Source: Planctomycetota bacterium
GTDB taxonomy: Bacteria > Planctomycetota > B15-G4
Direction of reading: 5' to 3'
NCBI GenBank assembly: GCA_029245865.1
Contig: JAQWOM010000043.1
Span: 172,620 to 236,619 of the forward strand
DNA length: 64,000 nt
Below are positions 25,782 through 35,300 of the stretch, one piece after another. A model generated the notes under the pieces. The model saw only the letters and a program-made list of their open reading frames with translations. It made no database searches and was not told the origin of the DNA. The position numbers and the translations under genes were made by a program. The stretch's first letter is position 1. Every line of letters starts with the position of its first letter.

Positions 25782-26834
25782 ATGGTTTTTCACATCAACA
25801 AACTCGTGATGTTCCTCAGCATGACGCTCGCGCTGGCCTTCACCGCCATCGCACAAGACCCTCAAAGCGAGCCCGCCTCAGAGATCGCGCCACCTCTCTC
25901 GCCGGGAACCGTCGCCCGCGTCGGTGACATCCCTATCAGCGAGGCGGAATACTTTCGATACCTGGGTACGGTCTATGCCCGTGAACCGGAAGGTAAAATC
26001 GCAACGACCCAGGAACTCACCGAACGAGTTTTGATGGCGGCTGCAGCCGCAACTCAGGTCGAGGTCGATGAATCGGATGTCCAAGACCTCGCCGAACGCC
26101 TTGATGCTCGCGCGCGAACCGAATCCGGCGGTTCGATCGGACTGGTTGAAAGCCTTGGTGCTGAAGAGAGCGAACTCCGCCACTCCCTCGGGTTGCTCGC
26201 ACTCCAAGAGAAGATCATTGCTGTAGAAACAGGTGTCAGCCACCCGTCAGACCAGCAGTTGCGCGCATGGATGGAGAACGCCCTCTCGGGTTTTGAATTG
26301 CAGCCAGCCCCTCTCCACGATGCCGTTGCCACCCGCTGGCATGACGGCGAGATCACCAGAATTCAATTGGGCCGACGTCTGTATGCACTGCTGACGCCCG
26401 AGGACCGAGCTGGAGTACTCACCGAACTCATCGGCATACTCCTCATTCGCGCTGCAACTGAGCGAGCGGGGCTTGAGTTAACAGCAGAGGCTCTTGCCGA
26501 AGAGATTGCTCGGAGAGACGCGCTCGTGCGCAACCGAGATGAGACGTCGGGCATCTCCTATGCGGACATGGTAAAGCAAATGCAAAACCTCACGGTCGAA
26601 GAGCTCATCTCAACGCCAAGCTTTGGAGCCCAGGTACGTTTACGGCTCCTCGTCGAACAGCGCTGGGACGAGACTCGGCTACGCAGTTACTTCGAGGACG
26701 AGCGCGCCAGCTTCGAGCAAAGGTTCGGCCCGGACATCACCTTCGAAGCAGCTCAGTCTGCGCTGTGGCGGGAAGTCCGACAACTCAGCTATCGACAACT
26801 GTTCTCGGAATGTAGAATCGTCCGCAGCTTTTGA
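25782..26834 (+). CDS. Exported SurA-like periplasmic folding factor
   Basis: A 350-residue secreted protein. The signal peptide (LVMFLSMTLALAFTAIAQ) ends in an AxA-type site. The mature N-terminus has VARVGDIPISEAEYFRYLG, the strand-helix pattern of SurA/PrsA-type proteins, and the rest is mostly helical. I do not see a clear parvulin PPIase domain, so it may act as a chaperone rather than an isomerase. An alternative ATG lies nine codons downstream. It precedes the vertex-protein genes by 50 bases, and its co-transcription with them is unproven. Confidence 0.65.
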   Translation: MVFHINKLVMFLSMTLALAFTAIAQDPQSEPASEIAPPLSPGTVARVGDIPISEAEYFRYLGTVYAREPEGKIATTQELTERVLMAAAAATQVEVDESDVQDLAERLDARARTESGGSIGLVESLGAEESELRHSLGLLALQEKIIAVETGVSHPSDQQLRAWMENALSGFELQPAPLHDAVATRWHDGEITRIQLGRRLYALLTPEDRAGVLTELIGILLIRAATERAGLELTAEALAEEIARRDALVRNRDETSGISYADMVKQMQNLTVEELISTPSFGAQVRLRLLVEQRWDETRLRSYFEDERASFEQRFGPDITFEAAQSALWREVRQLSYRQLFSECRIVRSF

Positions 26835-26884
26835 GGCGATCTCTCTTACGCCCACCTTCCTGCGAAACCGGACGCCCTCCTGAC

Positions 26885-27211
26885 ATGTTTATTGGAAAAG
26901 TCGTCGGCACCGTGGTCTCGACCATCAAGGACGAAAAGGTCGCGAATCTCAAGCTCCAGATCGTCCAAGAACTCGACGAAAATGCAGCGCCACGAGACAA
27001 GTACGTGGTGGCCGCTGACACCATTGGCGCAGGTCAAGGCGATCTGGTTTTGTTCAGCCAGGGCAGTTCGGCTCGTCAGACCACATTGACTGATGGACGG
27101 CCCATTGACGCGGCCATCTTTGCAGTTATTGACAGCTGGGACGTGCATGGCGACCTCGTGTATCAGAAGGAAGGCCTCGAAACGACGTCCTACGACCCGG
27201 CCGAGAGCTAG
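26885..27211 (+). CDS. Bacterial microcompartment vertex protein, EutN/CcmL family (BMC-P 1)
   Basis: A 108-residue protein starting MFIGKVVGTVVSTIKDEKVA, the conserved opening of pentameric BMC-P proteins that cap shell vertices. VVAADTIGAGQGDLVLFSQGSSARQT is the second hallmark block, followed by DAAIFAVIDSWDV. The C-terminal tail (GLETTSYDPAES) is longer than in minimal EutN proteins. It is followed five bases later by a second EutN gene. In PVC bacteria such proteins belong to microcompartments that degrade fucose/rhamnose-type sugars; that role is inferred from the nearby aldolase. Confidence 0.92.
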   Translation: MFIGKVVGTVVSTIKDEKVANLKLQIVQELDENAAPRDKYVVAADTIGAGQGDLVLFSQGSSARQTTLTDGRPIDAAIFAVIDSWDVHGDLVYQKEGLETTSYDPAES

Positions 27212-27216
27212 CCAAA

Positions 27217-27507
27217 GTGCACCTTGCTCGCGTCATTGGCCGCGTCGTCGCAACTCGCCGAATCACCGGGCTCGCGACTGAGAAGCTGCTGCTTGTTCGC
27301 CCTCTCGACGAACACGGCGAGTCCGCAGGGAATACGTTGGTCGCGTGCGACATCGCCAACTCCGGGCTGGGAGACCTGGTCCACATCTGCGATGGCCGCG
27401 AGTCCACATTAGCCCTTGCTGAAACCTACGTCCCCGTAGACGCAACCATTGTGGGACACGTAGAACAGTTTGAAGTCCAAGAAGACGTCGGCGGCAGCGC
27501 GCAATGA
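27217..27507 (+). CDS. Bacterial microcompartment vertex protein, EutN/CcmL family (BMC-P 2)
   Basis: A 96-residue protein opening MHLARVIGRVVATRRITGLA and continuing VACDIANSGLGDLVHICDGRESTLA and VDATIVGHVEQFEV, as expected for a BMC-P pentamer subunit. It is more divergent than the other two copies, with Cys residues in place of usual small residues. The start is GTG with a weak ribosome binding site. Its stop overlaps the ABC ATPase start as ATGA, so the transporter's translation appears coupled to this shell gene. Confidence 0.9.
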   Translation: MHLARVIGRVVATRRITGLATEKLLLVRPLDEHGESAGNTLVACDIANSGLGDLVHICDGRESTLALAETYVPVDATIVGHVEQFEVQEDVGGSAQ

Positions 27508-28253
27508 CGGCACTCCTTCAAGTCGATGGACTGACCTATCACTACGGAACCCGCGTCGCTGTGGACGGGGTTTCTTTCGAAGTGCAGAGCGGCGAGATTC
27601 TGGCTTTACTGGGACCCAACGGAGCCGGCAAGACCACCGCCATCAGTTGCCTGTGCGGGCTGCTGGCTCCTCGCGACGGCGTGATGACATTCGAAGGCGA
27701 GCGCTTCACCCCCCTCGAGACCCCTTCACAGCGAGGCCGACTCGGCGTGGTCCCGCAGGAGCTCGCGCTGTACGAAGCTCTGACAGCGGCCGAGAATCTA
27801 CTCTTCTTTGCACAGCTTCACGGCGTCTCCGACCCCGAATCTGCTGTGGCTCGCGGCCTGAAACTGGCCGCCCTCGAAGGACGCGCAGGTGATCGGGTCA
27901 AGACATTTTCCGGCGGCATGAAGCGCCGCCTCAATCTGGCCGTCGGCACCTTGACCGAGCCCAGCCTCACCTTGCTCGACGAGCCCATGGTGGGAGTCGA
28001 CCCACAGTCTCGGAATCACATCTTCGACAGCATTGAGAATCTCCGCGATCAAGGCCGCGGCATTCTCTACACCTCGCATTCCATGGATGACGTAGAACGG
28101 CTCTGCGATCGCGTCGCCATCATGGACCACGGCAAGTTGATGGCCATCGGGACTCCGGCGCAACTGGCAACCGAGGCCGGCATTCCGGAAGCCGACCTTG
28201 AACGGACCTTCCTCGAGTTAACCGGCCGTTCGCTACGAGACGAGAGCAGCTGA
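27504..28253 (+). CDS. ABC transporter ATP-binding protein (ABC-2 exporter type)
   Basis: A 249-residue ATPase with Walker A (GPNGAGKTT), Q-loop (VVPQELALYE), signature FSGGMKRRLNLAVG, Walker B (LTLLDEPMVGVDPQ) and the switch His in YTSHSMDD. The sequence type is that of DrrA/NodI/YadG-like exporters. It overlaps the upstream EutN stop and is followed two bases later by the permease gene. Substrate is unknown; placement among microcompartment genes suggests a link to that metabolism or simple insertion into the operon. Confidence 0.92.
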   Translation: MTALLQVDGLTYHYGTRVAVDGVSFEVQSGEILALLGPNGAGKTTAISCLCGLLAPRDGVMTFEGERFTPLETPSQRGRLGVVPQELALYEALTAAENLLFFAQLHGVSDPESAVARGLKLAALEGRAGDRVKTFSGGMKRRLNLAVGTLTEPSLTLLDEPMVGVDPQSRNHIFDSIENLRDQGRGILYTSHSMDDVERLCDRVAIMDHGKLMAIGTPAQLATEAGIPEADLERTFLELTGRSLRDESS

Positions 28254-28255
28254 CG

Positions 28256-29575
28256 ATGATCCGCAACACCATGATCATGGTCATCAAAGACTTGCGGCTA
28301 TTCCTGCGCGATAAGGTCGCCTTGATGCTGGCGGTCTTGCTGCCCATCGTTCTGGTCACCGTCTTCTGCTCGATCATGACAGGTATGGGCGGAGGCAACG
28401 GAGGCATGCCCTCGATTGAGGTCGCCCTGCTCGACCAGGATCAGTCGCCTGCCTCGAATGCTTTCGTAGCGGCCTTCGGTGACATGCAGGGCATTTCTCT
28501 CGTGCTTGCCGAGCCTGCATCCACTCGCGACGACCTTGTGCGGCTCGTGCACGATGGGCAACGGCCCTTCGCCGTCCTGCTACCCGAGGGGTTCGCGGCG
28601 GGAGCCGAGCTTGAGTTGATCCGCGATCCGGGTCGATCGATGAGCCTGCAAATTCTCAGTATCGGACTCGTGCGCGCGCTCTTTGAAACCCGCGGTGAGG
28701 AACTTCTCTGGGAGATCCAGTCCCGCTCACTCGAAGCCGCAGGCATTCCCGCGGAATGGACCACTCGCATCGAGGCCTTCACCACACCCTTCCGCCAGGC
28801 CATGAAGAGCCTGTTTACAGACGCCGCAGAAGAAGGGCATGTCAGTCCGGACGCAGAAGCCGACGGTGAGGACTTTGACTTCCAGCAATTCGCGCTGCAG
28901 GTCCTGCCCATTCAGACGCAGGACGTCCTGCCCAGCGGCCGGCAGGAGCAGATCACCTACATGGTTTCCCACTCCGTCTCGGGCATGACGGTGATGATGA
29001 TCATGTTCAGCTTGGTCGGCTTCGCTCGCACACTCCTCGAAGAGCGCAAAGATGGGACGATGCGGCGACTGCTCTGTGCACCAATCAACCCGTTGACGGT
29101 TCTGATGAGCAAATTCCTGGGCGCATTCATGGTCGGAATGTGTCTTGTCTTCATTCTCTTCGCCTACGCGGCCCTCGTCTTTGACTTCAGCTTCCTGCCA
29201 CACTGGGACACCGTGCTGGTCATCTCACTGGCAACCGTGGCCAGTTCGACAGCTTTTGCACTGCTCATTGCTGTGGTGTCCACCTCTGACAAGCAAGCGG
29301 ACGGGCTCTCAACCATCTTGATTCTGGTCATGTCGGCACTTGGCGGTGCGTGGATGCCGTTGATGTTCATGCCAGAGGCCGTGCGAACCGTTGGCCAGTT
29401 CACTCTGACTTACTGGTCCATCGAGGCCTATCAGAGCGTCTTCTGGAGCGGGCTCCACTGGACCAACCCGACCATCCTCAAGGACCTCGGTGTCTTACTC
29501 GGTCTCGCCCTCGTGCTCGTGTTTGTGGCCGCCCGTGTATTCCAACGCCGTCGCCTGAGTGGGTTCGCATCATGA
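28256..29575 (+). CDS. ABC-2 type transporter permease
   Basis: A 439-residue membrane protein with the usual ABC-2 exporter layout. There is one N-terminal helix (VALMLAVLLPIVLVTVFCSIM), a long extracytoplasmic domain of about 200 residues, and then five helices beginning near MTVMMIMFSLVGFARTLLEERKDGTMRRLLCAPI, which holds the conserved cytoplasmic coupling motif. It pairs with the preceding ATPase. Its stop overlaps the start of the third EutN gene as ATGA. Confidence 0.9.
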   Translation: MIRNTMIMVIKDLRLFLRDKVALMLAVLLPIVLVTVFCSIMTGMGGGNGGMPSIEVALLDQDQSPASNAFVAAFGDMQGISLVLAEPASTRDDLVRLVHDGQRPFAVLLPEGFAAGAELELIRDPGRSMSLQILSIGLVRALFETRGEELLWEIQSRSLEAAGIPAEWTTRIEAFTTPFRQAMKSLFTDAAEEGHVSPDAEADGEDFDFQQFALQVLPIQTQDVLPSGRQEQITYMVSHSVSGMTVMMIMFSLVGFARTLLEERKDGTMRRLLCAPINPLTVLMSKFLGAFMVGMCLVFILFAYAALVFDFSFLPHWDTVLVISLATVASSTAFALLIAVVSTSDKQADGLSTILILVMSALGGAWMPLMFMPEAVRTVGQFTLTYWSIEAYQSVFWSGLHWTNPTILKDLGVLLGLALVLVFVAARVFQRRRLSGFAS

Positions 29576-29877
29576 AGATCGGCAAGGTCATTGGCACCGT
29601 GGTCACGCCCGTCCAGCACCCGTCCTACGACGGACAACGCCTGCTTGCGGTGCGCCCGGTCGCACCGGACCTCAGCCCCACCCAGGACCGCATGTTCACA
29701 GCCGTCGATCGCTGCCAGGCCGGCGTCGGTGACATCGTGCTCCTGATGGCCGAAGGAAGCTCCGTGCGCGAGATCGTGGGCGACTCGGAAGCGCCCATAA
29801 GGACTGCTGTCGTGGGCGTCATTGACGAGATCAGTCTTCATGGACAGATCGTCTACCCGGCGCTCAACGGCTTCTGA
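29572..29877 (+). CDS. Bacterial microcompartment vertex protein, EutN/CcmL family (BMC-P 3)
   Basis: A 101-residue protein opening MKIGKVIGTVVTPVQHPSYD, with FTAVDRCQAGVGDIVLLMAEGSSVREI and TAVVGVIDEISL, all typical of BMC-P pentamer subunits. It closely resembles the first copy. ATGA overlap with the ABC permease suggests coupled translation. The class II aldolase gene starts 57 bases downstream. Three distinct vertex proteins are usual for PVC-type microcompartments, but no hexameric BMC-H gene lies in this window. Confidence 0.93.
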   Translation: MKIGKVIGTVVTPVQHPSYDGQRLLAVRPVAPDLSPTQDRMFTAVDRCQAGVGDIVLLMAEGSSVREIVGDSEAPIRTAVVGVIDEISLHGQIVYPALNGF

Positions 29878-29933
29878 GGACCCAGGGGACTCGGTCCTTC
29901 CCCCTTCTGGCAACTGACCGCTACTATGGCGGT

Positions 29934-30794
29934 ATGGACCAGCCTTCTCCCGGCATCGACGACCTTCAAGCCTGCTTCCCGCCTGCTGCGGTGGATCCCT
30001 CTCTGGAGGGCAAACCCATCGGCACGACCCCCTGGGCAGCCCCGGAAGCGGGCCCCGTGCGGCACGACACTCTGGTGCAGGCAGCGCCGGACGACAAGGC
30101 GGCACTCGCGCAACAGATCTGCGACGTGATGCGGATGCTCTACAAGGCCGAGATGGTCGTCGCCAATGACGGCAATGTCAGTGCGCGGCTGCCCAACGGC
30201 AACATCATGATCACCGCATCTGGAGTCTTGAAGGGCTTCATGACACCGGATCAGGTCATCGAATGCGACTCGCAAGGCAACGCGCTTGACGGGCGCACTG
30301 TCACGACAGAGATCAAGATGCACGTTGCTGCCTACCAGGAGCGCCCCGACATACGCGCCGTGGTTCATGCGCACCCCATCTATGCCACGGCCTTTTCGCT
30401 GGCGGGCGTTTCTCTGGCCGAATGCACCATCCCCGAGATCATCGTGACCATGGGATCTATTCCCACGGCTCCGTATGCGACCCCCTCCACATACGATCTG
30501 CCCGACGAACTCCGGCCGTTCCTTTCAAAAGGAGACGCCGTGATCATGGAGCGGCACGGCGTGGTGTGCATTGGCAGCGATTTGATCGACGCTTACAAGA
30601 AGATGGAAATGGTGGAGCACACCGCCAAGATCACGCACGTTGCACGAACTCTGGGCACCGTGAAGCCCATTGCTCCTCCGGGCGTGAAGGCCCTTCTCGA
30701 AACCCGCAAGTCGCTCGGCATTCAGACGAAGAACAACCTCTGCCACGGCTGCGGCGCTCGCGAGGTCTGCGCGGCCCCGCTGTATCCCGAATGA
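29934..30794 (+). CDS. Class II aldolase (fuculose/rhamnulose-phosphate aldolase-like) with extensions
   Basis: A 286-residue zinc aldolase that would cleave a deoxysugar 1-phosphate to dihydroxyacetone phosphate and lactaldehyde. The catalytic Glu lies in VTTEIKMH (E126), and the zinc ligands lie in HAHP (H145, H147) and ERHGV (H208). The core is FucA-like. An N-terminal extension of about 55 residues and a C-terminal one ending NNLCHGCGAREVC, with Cys at 270, 273 and 279, go beyond minimal FucA. Either end could target the enzyme into a shell, which is inference. The gene follows the third EutN gene. Confidence 0.85.
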   Translation: MDQPSPGIDDLQACFPPAAVDPSLEGKPIGTTPWAAPEAGPVRHDTLVQAAPDDKAALAQQICDVMRMLYKAEMVVANDGNVSARLPNGNIMITASGVLKGFMTPDQVIECDSQGNALDGRTVTTEIKMHVAAYQERPDIRAVVHAHPIYATAFSLAGVSLAECTIPEIIVTMGSIPTAPYATPSTYDLPDELRPFLSKGDAVIMERHGVVCIGSDLIDAYKKMEMVEHTAKITHVARTLGTVKPIAPPGVKALLETRKSLGIQTKNNLCHGCGAREVCAAPLYPE

Positions 30795-30807
30795 AGCCTG
30801 GGCCAAC

Positions 30808-30828
30808 CCGTCCATACAACCTGGACGG
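30808..30828. terminator. Candidate bidirectional terminator hairpin
   Basis: CCGTCCA-TACAACC-TGGACGG forms a perfect 7-base-pair stem with a 7-base loop between the convergent aldolase and pgi genes. There is no clear T-run on either side, so intrinsic termination would be weak. Confidence 0.4.
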
Positions 30829-30831
30829 CCG

Positions 30832-32217
30832 TCAGATCACTCGATAGTTCGGGTCACTGATTTTTCGCCCCTCGACTCGAGAGCGCTCCTGCTCGAAGCC
30901 CGGCCGCCCCATCAGGCCGTAGGTCGCGACCTTCCCTGCCTCGACCCCCGGCTGATCAAAGGCATCGACCCCGTACAGTTCGCCGCCGTACGCCGTCGCC
31001 ACCATGGACCACATCAAGAATTCGCCAACCGAGTGCGCATCCACCTCGGGAACCGAAATGAGTGCATTCGGACAACCTGCGTCCGTGAGCGCGAGTTGCG
31101 TGGCGCGGCACTCAGCGTCAAGCAGTTGCCCGAAGGTCTTGCCAGACAGATAGGCAAGCTCATCAAGCCCCTGAGGATGATCAGGAATCAGCAGGTCGTC
31201 TTTGTGATTCAGCACGCGCAGAAAAGTGAATGCCTTGTCGCGCGGGCCCTGAGCAAACAATTGCACCTGACTGTGCTGATCCGTGGCACCCACCGCACCG
31301 TGAGGAAACGGGCCAATCCTACGACCCTGTGCGTCGACCTTGCCCAGACTCTCTGCGACCAGTTGAACATTCCAGTCGACCATCAGCCTCAAGCGGTGGC
31401 TGTATGGGAAGAGCACCTGGGAATGAACGCCGCAGCGCGTGTCGAGCAGGTGATGACACGCTGCCCAGACAGCAGCAGGGTTCTGCGCAAAGTCTCCGCT
31501 CAAACTCCGATTTCGTCCGTGAGCAGCGCCCTCGAGCAACTGAGGCAGGTTCCATCCCATGAGCGCGCCGGGTAACAAACCCACCGGCGACAGCACGCTA
31601 AACCGTCCACCCACGTTGTCGGGCACGACGAAAGACTTCAACGCGTGCACATCGGCGAAAGGACGCAGAAAACCTTGCTGGGCGTCCGTGGTCACGACAA
31701 TGTGGTCCCGCCAGGAATCTCCCACGGCAGCCTTCAAGGCTTCCAGGAAGAGAAGGAACTGGCTCATCGTCTCCGCCGTGGAGCCGGATTTGCTGATGAC
31801 GTTGAAAAGGGTCGTTTCTGGATTGGCGACGCGCAGAACCCCACCCACCAGCGAAGGGTCCACGTTGTCGACGACAAACAGCCGCGGTCGATCATTCGGC
31901 AACCGACTGTCATGAAGCGGCCGAGACAGGGCAGCGTGAAGTGCCTGGGTTCCGAGCGCCGACCCTCCGATTCCCATGACGACAATGTTCTCGAAGCGCC
32001 CCGACACCGACTCGGCGTATTCAAGGCATGCAGCCATGGTCGATCGATCGTCGGGCAAGTCGAAAAACCCGAGTTGACCCGAATCGCGCTTGCCCTTCAG
32101 CGAGGAGAGCTTCTCGGCGTGTTGATCAGCAGCCTGCTCGAGATGTTCGGGATCGACGCCCACCTCACCCTGAGGGCCGCCGCGGACGAAACACGTGTAA
32201 TCGAGTGTGAGGACCAT
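30832..32217 (-). CDS. pgi: Glucose-6-phosphate isomerase
   Basis: A roughly 461-residue enzyme interconverting glucose 6-phosphate and fructose 6-phosphate. It has VVMGIGGSALGTQAL and VISKSGSTAETMSQF, the phosphosugar-binding SIS motifs. PYSHRLRLMVDWNVQLVAESLGK is the second PGI signature, with the catalytic Glu region, and GATDQHSQVQLFAQGP carries the catalytic His. The length fits the shorter bacterial PGI type. I start at ATG 32217; a GTG one codon earlier is possible. It converges with the aldolase gene and is divergent from the RND pump gene. Confidence 0.95.
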   Translation of the reverse strand: MVLTLDYTCFVRGGPQGEVGVDPEHLEQAADQHAEKLSSLKGKRDSGQLGFFDLPDDRSTMAACLEYAESVSGRFENIVVMGIGGSALGTQALHAALSRPLHDSRLPNDRPRLFVVDNVDPSLVGGVLRVANPETTLFNVISKSGSTAETMSQFLLFLEALKAAVGDSWRDHIVVTTDAQQGFLRPFADVHALKSFVVPDNVGGRFSVLSPVGLLPGALMGWNLPQLLEGAAHGRNRSLSGDFAQNPAAVWAACHHLLDTRCGVHSQVLFPYSHRLRLMVDWNVQLVAESLGKVDAQGRRIGPFPHGAVGATDQHSQVQLFAQGPRDKAFTFLRVLNHKDDLLIPDHPQGLDELAYLSGKTFGQLLDAECRATQLALTDAGCPNALISVPEVDAHSVGEFLMWSMVATAYGGELYGVDAFDQPGVEAGKVATYGLMGRPGFEQERSRVEGRKISDPNYRVI

Positions 32218-32340
32218 CACCGTTTTATGACACACACCCGGCTCGATCCGAAGCCTTGACCCTGTGTCTGTGGCAGAGAGCGCTCCTTGAGAGAGCTACG
32301 ACTCGGCACTGGGGTCATCGGGTTACCATCCCCGGCTCAG

Positions 32341-35300
32341 ATGAACCTCAATCAGCCTCCCACCCCCTCTCGCGCCTCCGGGCTCCCGGGCCTCCTCGTG
32401 AACCGCCCGGTCACGATGTTCATGCTGTTCCTCACGCTCATCGGTACGGGCGTGATCAGTTACCGCAAGACGCCGCTGATGCTCTTGCCACCAGGACTTT
32501 CTGCCTCGAATCTTTCGGTTGAACTCCCATTCCCTGGCGCTGGGCCGCAAGAAGTTGAAGACCAGCTCACACGCCCGGTCGAAGAGCAGCTCAGAACAAT
32601 CCCCGGGATCAAGGAGATCTTTTCTGTCAGTCGCGAGAACTTCTCCTCCATCGAAGTCGTCTTCAACAACACGACCGACATGGATATTGCCTACGGAGAA
32701 GTCCGCGATCGCATCGAGCGCATACGCACTCAACTGCCTCCAGAAATGGACCGCTACCGGATTTTCCGAAGGCGCATGTCGGACATCCCGATCATGTGGA
32801 TCGGCATCCAGTACGACGAAGACTCTGCAGACCCCTTTGGCCCGATCGAACGAATTGCCGTACGCCGACTCGAGGGAGTCGACGGCGTGGCTCGCGTTGG
32901 TCTTTATGGCGTAGTCGACGAAGCAGTACGCATTTTCGTCGACGTCGAAAAAGTCAAAGGATACGGAGTAGATCTTCGCGCTGTCATCCAGCGGATGCGC
33001 AACGACAACTTCACGCTACCTGCTGGCATGGTCGACGATTCGAACCGCACCTTGGCGCTGCGCATCGACTCTCGCTACCAGAACCTCGACCAGGTTCGTG
33101 CCTATCCGGTGGGCAACGATCTTGTCCTGGGTGACATTGCCGAAGTCGTGCAAGCACGTGGCTACCGCGACTGGGTCTGGCGCATCAACAGCCGAGGTGC
33201 CGTGGGCCTCGACATCAGCCGCGAGTCCGATGAGAACACCATCGCCGTCTGCTCGCGAATCGAAGAGACGATTGCGAACCTCGAACAAGATCCAAGGCTG
33301 CAAGGCGTCACATTCAACGTCTTCTTCAGCCAGAAAGAGGTCATTCTCGACGCGATCGGGGGGCTTCAACAGTCCGCACTCTGGGGCGGATTGTTTGCCG
33401 TGATCGTGCTGTTCTTTTTCCTGCGCGATCTGCGCATGACCTTGCTGGCGGCACTGGCCATCCCCAGTTCTCTGTTGGCAGCTCTCATTGCCACCTACTT
33501 CGGCGGCCAGACCCTGAATCTCATCTCACTGGCTGGCTTCACACTGGGCATCGGAATGCTCGTGGACAACGCCGTTGTGGTCATCGAGAACATCAGCCGC
33601 AAGCGCTCCGAAGGTCTCGACCGAAAGAGCGCCTCTTCGGTGGGCGCAAGTCAGGTCAGCCTCGCTGTCGTAACTGCCACGGCGACGTCCATCGTTGTTT
33701 TTTTGCCCCTCGTGTTCATGGATGGCGATCGAAACAACCAGGTCATGATGCAAGAGGTGGGGCTACCCATCTCTTATTCACTCGCGTCCTCGCTTCTGGT
33801 CGCGCTCATCTTCCTGCCCGCTTTTTGTGCTCGCATCATGAGTCGCAATCGGAGCAAGTCCGCAGACCTTCATTTTTCCGGAAAACTCGTCACCGGATAT
33901 GAACGCACTCTCGGCTGGGTGCTGCAGCACCGCCTCGGATCTTTGTTGCTTCTGCTACTCGTTGTCAGTGTGGCCATGCAGGCGAGCAGCAAGCTACGCA
34001 GCGCCAACACGGGCAATGAAGGCGATGACTCGATCCGCATGTCTCTCGAGACTCCCTCGACGTATTCGCTCGGAGAGACCAACGCCGTCTTCGCACACTT
34101 CGAAAGATGGGCCGATAAAAACCAAGAAGCGTTCGGATACGACTTCTACTCCACGCGATTCAGTCGCCGTGGAGGTCGACTTGATTTCTACCCTCGCCGC
34201 GACCTGGAAGAAGAGGCAAAGGCCAACATGCCTTACCTCCTACGCACCAAGGCGCCCACCTTGCCCGGAGTCGAAGTCACGGTTGGGCGTGACGGGGAGA
34301 CAGGGAGCAAGGAACTACGTGTCAATCTCAAGGGACGCGATTTCACAATCCTGGCGGGCATCGCAGACGACCTCAAAGAACGGCTCGAAGCGCTGACACT
34401 TGACGTCGAAGGCGTCGCCACTCCCATGTTCGAAAATGTCCGCACGGACATCGACGACGGTCTCGATGAGATCCACATCAAGATCGACCGCGACCGGGCC
34501 TCCGACCTGGGCGTCCTCCCCGAAACAGTCCAGGGCATGGTCGCCTGGGGCCTGGGAGGGCAAAGGCTTCCAGATTTTCAGGATGGCGAACGCGACATTC
34601 GCATGCAGATTGAATACGGGCAGTCGGACCAGGAGAGCCTCGAGTTCATCCGAAACATGGGGCTGAGTACGCTCTCTGGCGACCAGGTCCCGCTGGTTTC
34701 CGTGGCAGACCTCAGCTTCGACAAATCTGTGGGCGCGCTCGTGCGGCGTAATGGCGAGACCAGCACGCGCGTCACCGCACTCCCAACCGTCGATGACCTT
34801 TACCTGGTCTCTCGCGGATTGAAGTCGGTGCTCGACAACTACCCTTTCCCTGAGGGGTACAACTGGACTGAAGAAGGCGGACAGCAAGACTTCGAACAGG
34901 ACATGATTGAGCTGATGAAGACGCTCTTGTTCTCTGTCTTGTTGGTTTATTTGCTCATGGCCATTCTCTTGGAGTCCGTCACACTTCCGTTCTCCATCCT
35001 GGTGTCGATTCCCCTGGCTCTTATGGGTGTCAACATCACCCTCTATCTGACGAACCGAGCCACCGACGCCATGGTCATCGTCGGCATGATCTTGCTCGCG
35101 GGTATCGTCGTGAACAACGCCATCGTGCTGCTCGATCGCGTGCAACGCCTTCGCGCCGAAGGCCGCCCCCGCAATGAAGCCTTGGTGCGCGGCGGAGCCG
35201 AGCGACTTCGCCCCATCATCATGACGGCATTGACGACCATCTTCGGCTTGATGCCAATGGCGATGCCCCAACTCTTCCCTGGCGATGCCGAGTCGTCAGG

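Noticed and set aside
34315-35271. A 318-residue minus-strand ORF inside the RND pump gene.
   Set aside because: His/Asp/Gln-rich shadow of hydrophobic codons; the RND frame carries conserved motifs along its whole length.
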